Below are positions 12,086 to 22,439 of a stretch of DNA of 64,000 bases, piece by piece (position 1 is the first letter of the stretch; every line of letters starts with the position of its first letter). The notes below the pieces were generated by a model, which was not told the DNA's origin, made no database searches, and saw only the letters and a list, made by a program, of their open reading frames with translations. The stretch comes from Elymus sibiricus (taxonomy: Eukaryota > Streptophyta > Magnoliopsida > Poales > Poaceae), in the NCBI GenBank assembly GCA_039707655.1, contig CM077666.1, forward strand, positions 299,238,166-299,302,165, in the 5' to 3' direction. The position numbers were made by a program, and so were the translations under genes.

Positions 12086-12786
12086 ATTGATGACCGTGAT
12101 TGGTTTGAGTTGTATGTTTTATTTTGGTGCTGTCCTATGGTGCCCTCCGTGTCGCGCAAGCGTGAGGGATTCCCGCTATAGGGTTTGTAATACGTTCATA
12201 ATTCTCTTATAGTGGGCGGCTAGAGTGACAAAAGCTTACACCCAAGTAATGGGGTTGTTGCGTGTGGGAGTAAAGAGGACTTGTTACTAAATGCTATGGT
12301 TGGGTTTTACCTTAATGATCTTTGGTAGTTGCAGATGCTTGCTAGAGTTCCAATCATAAGTGCATATGATCCAAGTACGGAAAGTATGTTAGCTCATGCC
12401 TCTCCCTCATATAAAATTGCAATAATGATTACCGGTCTAGTTATCAATTGCCTAGGGACAAAACTTTCTCTTGTGTTACAAAAAGCTTTCTACTAAACAA
12501 CTAATTTTTATTATCTTGCAAATTGCTCATAGTTTTATTCTTGCTAAGTACTCCTAGTTTTTTTTCGTGCGAAGTAGTTCTAGCATTATATCTACAAAGT
12601 ACTTCTAGTTTCATACTTGTTCTAGGTAAAGCAAACGTTAAGTGTGCGTAGAGTTGTATCAGTGGTCGATAGAACTTGAAGGGAATATTGATTCTGCCTT
12701 TAGCTCCTCGTTGGGTTCGACACTCTTATTTATCGAGAAAGGCTACAACTGATCCCCTATACTTGTGGGTTATCAAGACCTTTTTC

Positions 12787-12804
12787 TGGCGCCGTTGCCG
12801 GGGA
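12787..12804 (+). other. Primer-binding site of the 29-kb element
   Basis: TGGCGCCGTTGCCGGGGA lies 11 bases after the left LTR. This type of site is common in grass gypsy elements and would pair with a tRNA 3' end. The same motif, inverted, serves the gypsy element at 33732-46146. Confidence 0.8.
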
Positions 12805-12895
12805 GCAATAGCGTGGGGTTGATATTCTCGTGTGTGCATGTTTGCTTTATCACTAAGTAGTTTTTATTTTGTGCTCTTGTTTTCTATCTTTAGTT

Positions 12896-14230
12896 ATGGG
12901 TAGGAAACGTAAAATACCAAAAAAATTAGTTGTACTTGCTAAACCAATGGTTGAAGAACCACCCAAAATCTATCATACTGCTGAAGCTTTCTACTTGGAT
13001 CATCTTCGATCCCTTTGTGCTCGTGCTGAAAACCCAACTAGCTTAGTTGAGGGAAAATCATTAGATGAGCATGCTTATTTTGTGCGACACCGCTTGTCTC
13101 AAAAAGGGAAACTTTTATTGGATCAAATTAATCGTTTGCAATGCTATGCTTGGAATTTATGCGAAATACATGATTTTACTTGTTGTTCTGAAGACCCCAA
13201 AAAACACCTTTCCTACCAATGTGAGTTTAAGGATAATGGAATCTTATCTTCTTATGCCAAGGGTGTTTATAGTTACTATGATATTGAACAAATAGAAGAA
13301 TTTCTTGCTTTTAAGGATGCCTATGAAATTTCTTCTTTGATTGAAAAGTATGATGCTACTCTTTACAAATCTGAAAATTTTGCCATACTTAAATATTGCT
13401 ATGAAAACTATGCGTCTAATGGTTATGTTAAAGAATATATTGAGGACGCCTCCGCTATCCAAGGAGAGACTAATATTTTGTAGGAATCTATGGAAGAAGA
13501 AATTGTTGAAACTGTGAGCTCATTAGATGAAAAAGATGAGGAGGAGAGCGAAGAAAAAAGGGAGGAAGAGCGGATTGATCACCCGTGCCCACCTTCTGAT
13601 GAGAGTAACTCTTTAACTCATACATTGTTTAATTTCCCTTCGTGCTTACCGAAGGATGAATGCTATGATCCCTTTGATTCGTTTGAAATATCCCTTTTTG
13701 ATGAAATTGATGCTTGCTATGCTTGTGGCCATGATGCCAATTTGAATTATGCTTGTGGAGATGAACTTGCTATAGTTCCTTATGTTAAACATGAAATTGT
13801 TGCTATTGCACCCACACATGCTAGTCCTATTACCTTTTTGAATTCTCCCAACTACACTATAACAGAGAAGTTTGCGCTTATTAAGGATTACATTGATGGG
13901 TTGTGTTTTACTATTACACATGATGATTTTGATGAATATAATATGCATGTGCTTGCTGCTCCTAATTGCAATTATTATGAGAGAGGAACTACATCTCAAA
14001 CTCTCTATGTTTCCAATACGATAAAATTGCAAGAAACTGTTTATACTATGCATTGGCCTTTACTTGATGTGCATGAATTGTTCTTTTATGACATGCCGAT
14101 GCATAGGAAGAGAGTTAGACTTCGTCATTGCATGATATATGTTGCTTTGTGCTCAATACTAAATTACAAATCAATGTTAATTAAAATTGGCTTTGATATA
14201 CCTTGGGATCCGGGTGGATCAATTACTTGA
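12896..14230 (+). pseudogene. Element-encoded protein of unknown function, broken by one stop
   Basis: A single frame from ATG at 12896 to the stop at 14228-14230 is interrupted by an in-frame TAG at 13481-13483. The first part has 195 residues and is Lys/Tyr-rich, starting MGRKRKIPKK. The second (from 13490) starts with a Glu/Lys-rich acidic stretch and becomes Cys/Tyr/Asp-rich. I see no capsid domain, zinc knuckle, protease or polymerase motif. Its place straight after the primer-binding site is where gag normally sits, so it may be a strongly diverged structural or accessory protein. It is the only sizeable frame of the element, which must depend on enzymes from elsewhere. Confidence 0.6.
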
Positions 14231-14854
14231 GCACTTTATGCCTAGCTTAATGGCTTTAAAGAAAGCGCTGCCTGGGAGACAACCCGGAAGTTTTAGAGAG
14301 TCATTTTATTCTGTTGTGTGCTTTTAAAAAGTTTAAAAACAAAAAAATATATAGAGGGCAACCTGAAACTTTTACAAAATGAAAAGTGAAACTGAGACAG
14401 ATGAGAAATGTGGAAGTGGGGGCTAGCCTTGAACTTTGCTCATGCCCATGGAAACTTTGTGAACCTTGATTACAGAAACTTTTCAAAAAAAATAATTATC
14501 CCCTTGTACAAATCCATTGTATTATAAAAATAATGTGCCAAGATTTACCTTTAGGATGTTTAAATTGCTTGTTTGGTGTGTGCTGTGCAAAAACAGAAAC
14601 TTTTGCTGTAATGTTTGAATTTATATATTTTACTGGAACATCCAAAAATTCTGAAATTTTTACACAGTACTTTTATGCAAATTTTTTATTTTGTCCTCAT
14701 TTTTAAGAATATTTGGAGTTATATAAGTATATGTTTCATTTGCATCTTTACAGACTGTCCTGTTTTCATAGATTGCTGTTGTAGTTTCTTTATTTGCGTA
14801 TGTTTGAAATCTTGTTGAGCCCCATTGACTTGGGAGCCATAGAATTGTGATAGC
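14231..14854. other. Internal non-coding part of the 29-kb element, before element B
   Basis: AT-rich sequence after the stop of the unknown frame, containing CTGGGAGACAACCCGG just downstream of the stop. No frame, RNA gene or further insertion is evident. Confidence 0.6.
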
Positions 14855-17800
14855 TGTAACATCCCAAAATTTTAAATTTTGGAATGTTATATTAATTAAA
14901 TAAATAGGAATGATTGTTTGATTGATTGACTGAAAGTGAGTGAAATTTGAAACTTTTTGAAAGTTTAATGAGAGGGAATGAAATGACTTTCCCAAAACTT
15001 TGACTTTGCATTTTGATCCTCAAGAATTCAAATTCATTTCATCACAAAACCCTAGAGAGAAGATGAAATGACTTCTTCCATTTAAAGAAAATGACAAGGG
15101 ATTTGAAAATGATTTGAATTCCATTTGAAATATTTTCAAACCAGAAACTTTATGCAACTCAATGATTTTCATGAGAGAGGATAAAATGACTTATTCAAAT
15201 TATATGAAATATGAGTTGGAAGTTTAAAAGAAGGATTTGAAAGTGGGTTGAAATTCAAATTCAAACCCAATTAGGAGTTATTTGGTTTTTATTCAAATTA
15301 TTTTTCTCCTCAAAATAAATACATGGAAAAAAGGGTAACATGATCCCCTTCAACAGAAAAATGGAGAAAAATAAATTTGAATGCATTTTTGTATTTTTAA
15401 AATAATTTTATTTGCATTTTAAATGCACTAGTTGCACTGTTTGAATTATTAGATTTTGTGTGAAATTTATTTGAACTTCAAAAATAGTTCATCTTGTATA
15501 AAATGTTTTTATGAAAAATTTTATATATAATATGACTATATGTCATTTTAACTTTATTTTGTTTAGTTTTATTTTGTTGTTGTCTGTTTTATTATAAAAA
15601 CGGCCGAAGCGAGACGCCCCAGGTGCTAGCCGCCGGCCCAGCTAGCCAAATAGGCCCATGACCTCTCTCTCCCTCCCGAAAACCCTTCCCACCGGTCACC
15701 TGATCCCCTCCCGCTCGCTCTCTCCCGCTGACCGCTGGGCCCCGCCCCTTTCTTCTTCTTCCCCATGCCATGGACAGAGGCCACAGCTCGCATGCCTCAC
15801 CGGCCGATTTTCTCGCGAAGATCGCCTCGCCCGCAGCCCCTTGCCCACGCAAGACCCCCTATAAATACCGTAGCTTTTCCCCTCGTCCAATTTTCGGAAA
15901 AATCTAGATCTCCCGTGCCCTAGAGCTCTGTCCCGATCTCGACGGATTTCGCCGCTGCAGGAGCACCTCCGCTGCTCGATTCCGACGCCGCCGAAGGTTC
16001 CCGAGCACCCTGGCCCTCTGTTTCTTTATCCCTCTCTACTCCGCACCTACCTGACTCCTTCTCCTTCGCAGACGCGCACGGGAACAACTCCCCGATGCCT
16101 TCCGCATCTCGCCGGCGCAGCCCGCACTCCAGCCGCTGTCCGCCGTCACCAGAGGACGCTCCCGACGATGCAAACGCCACCATCGCCTTCCCCGAGACGC
16201 GACGGACCTCGTCGTGTTCCTCCCCGACCCCGAAGACCCCGAGGGACGTCGCCCGGATCGAGCAGAGCCGCCCCGCCGCCGTCTTCCCCGACTCTGACGC
16301 CATTGACCGCCCACTGTAAGCCGCCATCATCCCCGCCGTTCGATCTTGAGTGTACAGTGTAGATTAGATCGGTTCTGTTTTTATTTATTTTCGAACTGGT
16401 ACGCTCTAGTATTCAGTCGTTCGTCGCATAAGCTAAGCAACGAACACCCCGTAGCCGTTCGATCTAGATCTGACCGTCAGTGTAGATTTGTTTTATTCTT
16501 ATTTTTATTTTTCGAGTCGTTTTCGCTTGTTGCCGGCCGTCCGCTAGTTCATCCCGCAGCGCACACCCCGTCACCAAACCACGCGCTGCCACGTGGCCAC
16601 TAGCCGACCCGTAGAGTTTTAGTTTTTTTTTCTGTTCTGTTTTATTTTCAGATTAGTTTCTGTTTTAGATTTTCTATATCTTTTAGGTTTGAAATCCTTT
16701 TTGAGTGATTCTTTTTGCATTAGATTAAGATTTTCATCTAGTTTCTGTAGATGTCAAGTTTGGCCATGTTTGAATAGCTTAAATTTGATTTGCATGAATT
16801 TGCTTCAAGCACTGTTTTGTGAATAACTTGAGTTTAAAAACATATTTTGACTTGATTCTTTTTGCTCCTGGTCACTTGTGATTTTGTTAGCAGTAGGTTT
16901 GATTTGGGAAAATTTAGAAAATTTTAAATTAGGGTTTTAGGCAAAACAGTACTATTTCATTTATAGTATTGTTTTAACCTTTTCTTTGTTGTTTTAATAG
17001 TTTTAAGTTATTTTCTTTTGTCACTTTTGACAAGTTTTACTATGTTTCTGTTAGTTAACAGTAGCCACTTTTATTTGTTAATTAAAATAAATTTTTATAT
17101 TTTGTTTTGTAGTAAAACTTGTAGAGGTTATGCATAGGGTTTTATAAAAGCTTTTTATTTGTTTCTTTTTTACAAATAAATTTTATGAAAAATACTTTCT
17201 GTTAACTTAGTTATTTTATATTTTCTTTTATGTTAATTAGTTTAGAGATTTATTTTGCTGTTAAGTTTTATGTAGGACAAAATTATTTTTATTGTTTGTA
17301 GTAAAGTCTTAGACTTTTCCTTAGTTTTTCTCGTAGATTTCCTTGAAGTTTCTTTGGATTTTATTTGGGTTTTATTATTTGTTTTTTTGTTGTTGTTTTA
17401 ATTGTTTATTGATAATTATGATTGCTAGAATTGCTTGCTAGAATTGTTTGCTTATGTGAATGCACTGTTTGACTATATAGATTATCTCGGAGAGATGAAT
17501 AGTTCTATCAAGTTTCGGAGAGCGTTAATATCTTCATCAACTTACCAGGCAAGTTCACTTTGACCATTTTTACATACCTATGCTTTTATTGCATTTAGTG
17601 TCACCTTTTCATATTTCCTCCAGTAGTGATATTAAATCTTGTAGTTGAGTAGAATGCATGAGGTAGGAACCCATCTCCCAGTTACCAAGCCGGGACGTTG
17701 TTTAGTTTTAATGCTACGCTAAAGTAGACGGGGTTTGGTATGAGTGCCCGGGAGTGGTGTGAGAAGGAGGACTCTACGACAATTACGACAACTTCATGAT

Positions 17801-18842
17801 GGCATCTGCAAGGACTGCATCTTCAAGGCCTCAAGATTTTTGAGACAAGATTTTAATACACACTACTGGGTGAAGGATGGATTTGATGGGCACCCTGGAG
17901 CAACCAGTGGATGTCCGGGATGCATGGAGAAGCGCCATGACATCTTGCGGAAAGCTTCACCCAGACTCAAAGAGACGGAAGAATACTTCATGCCCGGAAG
18001 CTTACCTGTGCAACCGCAAGTCATTATGGGCTCTGGCTTGGTTGACCTTAGTTGTGACTCTAGCTGGGACGGTGCTAGCAGATGTAGAACTACGGTAGGA
18101 TTGGATGAGCACCGGACAGTGGTCAGAGGAACTCTTCGGAAGACCATGTTTCGGTCATCTTGTTCTCAAACACCCTGAAGTGCGAGAACGTAAAAAGAGG
18201 GATCAAATCTTGTGGGTAAAGTGCACAACACTCTGCAGAGTTAAAACCTAATCGATTAGCCGTGTCCCCGGTTACGGACAATTTGAGCCTCTGGACTTGG
18301 ATCTATCTCTGAACTCTCAACACCGGACTGATAACTAATTGTGGGCAACATATGATACTTATGGGGAGACATCGGTTGGCGGAACCATGTCATAGTAGAT
18401 AACTCTATAGGGAAGACTCCTGATTTATTCCTTTGTTGTAGGGAAAATAAATCCAGCTTTTATGCAAAAACTCAGACACAGAGCCACAAAGCCATAATTG
18501 CATATAGTATAGTTTTATCATCTGCTTTCTTATAGTGATCTTGCCGGTACATTCAATGTACTGACCTACACGGCTGCAACGTATTATGTTGCAGGATTTT
18601 CTACGACGAGTGAGTTTCGTTGTAGGGTTACGGTCTACACTCAACCTGCCGATGGCGTTGATGGGACTCCACACCCGATTGACTGTTTCCGTTGAGACTT
18701 ATGAGGTATATATCAGTTTTACGTTATTTATACATGTGATTGCACTTTGATATATACATTGATGTACTATGTGTGCTAGCATACCGATCCAGGGATGGCA
18801 CAGATACACAGAGGCTTGACCGTTTGAGGTCGGGTCGCTACA
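14855..18842 (+). repeat. 5' LTR of element B
   Basis: The AT-rich first 740 bp is followed by a promoter-like part with TATAAATA at 15860-15867. Next come a C-rich leader (about 15900-16340) and a T-rich stretch of about 1.1 kb that looks like a plant leader intron. A unique 3' part ends before the primer-binding site. Confidence 0.93.
15860..15867 (+). promoter_or_regulatory. TATA box in the 5' LTR of element B
   Basis: TATAAATA is followed about 50 bp later by C/T-rich leader sequence. This is the best candidate for the element's transcription start region. The same box occurs at 23445-23452 in the 3' LTR, where transcription would read toward the right flank. Confidence 0.6.
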
Positions 18843-18846
18843 GAGA

Positions 18847-18860
18847 TGGTATCAGAGCAC
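18847..18860 (+). other. Primer-binding site of element B
   Basis: TGGTATCAGAGCAC begins four bases after the 5' LTR, the usual initiator-methionine tRNA site. Confidence 0.85.
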
Positions 18861-19361
18861 ATGTTGACTGTAGGACGTGACCCTAGAAATCGGAAAGCCC
18901 ATAGGACAAGATATCTCTAAAACTTTATTTTCAAAAAGACCCTTACTTCTCATTTTATCAAATGGTCCCTCTTACCTCAATTAGTTAGAATATATCCCTT
19001 CCCCTTTTGACCACACGGAGGATCAACCGAAGCCACTCCAAGAAGGACCAGATATCGGACCACTGATGGCCACTTCGGAGTAATGAAGATTTCACCATGC
19101 ATTAGAATAATTGAAGCTACAACGGTTGAAGACTCCGAAGAATCAAAGAGATTGAAGACCCTGAAGAATCCCAGAATTATTATGACCTTTAGAAGACCAA
19201 ACCCCTGTTGTATACTCACGTTAGATGCGATGAATTGTGAGCTGTCATTTGTGTGTGTTTTTCCGACAGATAAAACTAATTTTCAAAACTATTGTTTGTA
19301 TTGTGTGAATCTCCCTCTATCCCTCTCTCGCATCTCATCCCAAAACCCTTGGACCCAATAG

Positions 19362-20336
19362 ATGATGAATGAAGATGGACTTTTATTCTCTAGACCGATG
19401 ACTCAGCCGGAGGCAGAGCTATGGATTCAGAACATGGAGAATCACTTCGGGAAAAACTTGGTTGCAAGGAAGTATGAGGTTCAATACGCTCTTCAGTACT
19501 TTACAAAAAGTGTTGCAACATGGTGGAAAATGCATCAAGCCATACAAGGAATTAACGGAGCAAAAACTTGGGAGGAATTCAAGGAGACTCTGTTAAGATC
19601 CCGTCTTATCCGGAAGAACGGTGATAAACCGATGAAGAAATCTTGTGCTTGCAAGATATGCGGAGAAATAGGACACACCCAGGAAGAACACAAGGATGGA
19701 TGCCCTCATTGTGAAGACAATCACCCGGATGGAGAATGCCCAACCAGGATGGTGACATGTTTCTTCTGTGAAGGAACTACTCATTACCCGGCTCAATGCC
19801 AAATGTACCCCAAGGTATAAGAAATCATCAAGCAGCAGAAGGAAGCCAAGAAGGAAACCTTCAGGGAAGATTTAGGAGAACCTGTGATGAAGAAAGATGT
19901 TGACCCTGATGGAGAAGGTCTAGCCAGATTTTACTCCAATGCCTGCTATTCCTGTGGGGAAGAAGGACATTCTTCACAGTATTGCACGAAGGAAAGAAAA
20001 GAGTATCTGGGACACTTTTTGACAGAAAAAGTGGAGTTTGATCCACGGGAAATAGAAGGTTTGATTGGAACAAAGAAGCCCAGGAAGAGAAAACAAAGAC
20101 ATCCTCAGAACAACCCAATTTCTACCGAGAAGGACCTGAGTCATATCACATGTTTCAAGTGCAAGAATTCAGGTCACTACTCCAATAAATGCCCAGGAAA
20201 GGAACCAAGAACCCGGGGAGCAGGCACAATCACCAAGAAGCCCCGAGACTTGTCGGAAATCGTTTGTTTTCACTGCAAGGAAGCAGGACATTTTGCTACT
20301 AAATGTCCAGTTAAGAAGAAAGCTAAATATGAGTAG
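19362..20336 (+). pseudogene. gag of element B with six zinc knuckles, one in-frame stop
   Basis: ATG at 19362; an in-frame TAA at 19818-19820 splits an otherwise continuous frame ending at 20336 (about 324 codons). The N-terminal capsid-like part is short, with SVATWWKM and TWEEFKETL motifs. Cys/His knuckles follow. Before the stop, C97-C100-H105-H110 is a CCHH variant, C114-C117-H121-C126 is spaced CX2CX3HX4C, and C133-C136-H141-C146 is regular. After the stop come three regular CX2CX4HX4C knuckles (CYSCGEEGHSSQYC, CFKCKNSGHYSNKC, CFHCKEAGHFATKC). Most gypsy gags carry one or two. The protein would bind element RNA in particles. Confidence 0.8.
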
Positions 20337-20737
20337 ATGAATATTGGATGAATAAGTGTAATAGGAGATACTCAGTTTTCTTAAGGATGTTGATTTGAAT
20401 TATGTAATGGAAGTCTCGGAGATTGTAATAATTCATGAATCAATAAAGTTGATATGTCATATGCTGAAAGGACTGTATGAAGTTGTTATTTTGGAAATGA
20501 TTAGGTGGGTAAGCATGGATAAAAAATGAGTTGTTGATGCATAAACTGGGATTTTGATAAAGTACAAGGATACAATAGAATATGGTTAATGTATAACCTA
20601 GTACATTTTGTTTTAAGGATGACAATACCCTGTAAGATGTTGGGAATTGAATTTGAAATTTTGTTTGGATGATATGAATGTTTACCCAAGGAGATACATA
20701 CATTATTCTGAATACCCCTTCTATCTTACAACTGTAG

Positions 20738-21192
20738 ATGACAACCCTTTATGAGTCTTTCCTCAAGGGCCCGGAAACGATCATGACCCTGACAAGTGAT
20801 CAGAATTACCCAAGAATCCTGAAGGACATGATGAAGCATATTCACCTTGAAGGAGATGCAGTTTACAAAGGTTATCCCTTCATGGAAAATAGAGTGGAAC
20901 TTTGGTACGTGGAGGTACACCTCCACTGTGTGAAAGGAGTTTGCCCAAAGACTATGGGGCGGTACTTTTCATTTCCTGAGTACCCCGAACAACTTTCTTC
21001 GACTCTGTTCGTGAAGCTGCCATGGAAGCCATACGTCAGATTGGAGAAATACTGGAAGCAAGGCTCCGTCACACTCAGGAATACCGGAGAGAGGTACATG
21101 CAGAGATGATGGAGATGAAGCTCATGGCCATCATGATGAAACAAAAGGTGGATGATTTCAAGGAGCACCTCGCTCAATTCCAGTGGGACTAA
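20738..21192 (+). pseudogene. Accessory protein of element B, frameshifted
   Basis: ATG at 20738. The first frame is convincing up to about codon 90 (MTTLYESFLKGPETIM, a strand-like ELWYVEVHLH at 54-63, FPEYPEQL at 79-86). A frameshift near base 21000 moves the sensible reading to another frame, with VREAAMEAIRQIGEILEARL and a long charged helix ending at the TAA at 21190-21192. The product is unknown. It lies where pol would be in an autonomous element. The order of a Tyr-rich segment, a short hydrophobic strand and an AA-containing helix resembles the accessory frame of element A. Confidence 0.5.
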
Positions 21193-22439
21193 ATAATCCT
21201 CAAAATAAAGTTGGAAGTAATGCTTGACCATACCAACTATGTGGATGGCAGCATTTGTAATAAAGTACTTTTGATTGGAGTTTTGAGAAAATGATTAATG
21301 ATGTAATAAAGGATTTGATATGAAAAGAATACGATTTATGGATGACTTTGTGCATTTCATGGTGATATTTCTCTGTGTGAACACCAGACCAATGGAAAGG
21401 AAAATGTATTCCACTAAGTGGAGTTTGGACGAAATAAGTTTGATTTCGTGGTTACCCCAAGAATATGACAGAATGAAGTACTATTGGATTTATAGGAAGT
21501 GTAATGGTGGAATATGGAACAGTTGTAACTCCACGGATGAGTTAAAACTATACAAGTGCTGAAGTGGACCCATAACCCACAGGCCCAGGATATGACCAAG
21601 GTACAAGCACAATCTTGTTGAAGGAAGAATTCTGGAAGAAGCTGTGATTTGACCAACATACGTTTCATAGGGAGGTTACGCAAAAACCCGAGAGTTGTGA
21701 AGAAACGATAGATGTTATATTTTGGCTTGCAGAATTAATGGATTTACCCGAACCCGGTTCGAGGACAAGAAAATTTCTGCAATGCTTGTGAGAATGCCCG
21801 AGTGTTAGAAATACGAGATTCACTAAACCTTATATAGGGTAATGATTTGGGTGCGGAATGGATTGATCACCATACTGACTTACTCTTATCATTCGCTCTC
21901 GCTATTTGGAATGGTAAATCTGGAGTGACTTACCCATAGTAGAGAGACGACCATCGTTGAAAACCTTGTTTAAGCCTTAGAATGGTATGTTAAGAAACCC
22001 TAGTACCAGGCAGTTGTTGCCAAACGTAGGTTATACGGTGAGATTCAACCCAGACCATTTTCCTACAGGAAACCACAAACTGTTGACCACCATGAGAATT
22101 CCGATAGTAATTTAGTATTGACGACAGGCCTGTCAGCCAAGAAGACCCAGTCTCGGAAGAACCTCACCAAGATGTAAGGACACAAGAATTGAGGAAAAGG
22201 TTATGCCCCTACCAGAAGAGCCTTAGTGTTGGAGTTATCCCGAAGATGTGATCAGACCTACACCGTTAACCTAAGGATGGAGAACATGAATTTTGAAGGA
22301 ACCATGACTATGATTTTAAGTGTAGTAGCACCCCAGACTTTCCGATCAATGGATTTGCTGGAAGACCCCCAACCCTAACCTTTTCTTGCTAGTCTCTCTG
22401 AATCTCGAGGACGAGATTCATTTTTAAGTGTGGTAGATT
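21193..22439. other. Internal non-coding part of element B
   Basis: Between the accessory frame and the 3' LTR. Only short frames are present and no pol motif is recognisable. A CTCGAGGACGAGATTCATTTTTAA stretch near 22405 resembles the sequence that commonly ends gypsy pol genes just before the LTR, so this may be the residue of a deleted pol. Confidence 0.5.

Larger units (their letters stand above)
1187..12775 (+). repeat. 5' LTR of the 29-kb element, split by element A
   Basis: The LTR runs 1187-2035, is interrupted by element A with its ATTGA duplication, and resumes at 12086/12091 to end at TATCA (12771-12775). Rejoined, it is about 1529 bp, against 1527 bp for the partner at 28821-30347, and the two align along their length. 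It holds an inverted repeat at 1457-1506 followed by a TATAT box at 1554-1558, probably the core promoter, and a GC-rich leader around 1690-1910. Confidence 0.9.

Noticed and set aside
15920..16330. A 136-codon minus-strand frame, repeated at 23505-23915
   Set aside because: Antisense to the C-rich leader of the LTR of element B; Gly/Ser/Arg-rich composition only.
17744..18178. A 144-codon frame in the LTR of element B with several Cys (also at 25455-25763)
   Set aside because: Inside an LTR, in a different frame length in the second copy, and with no domain; treated as non-coding LTR sequence.
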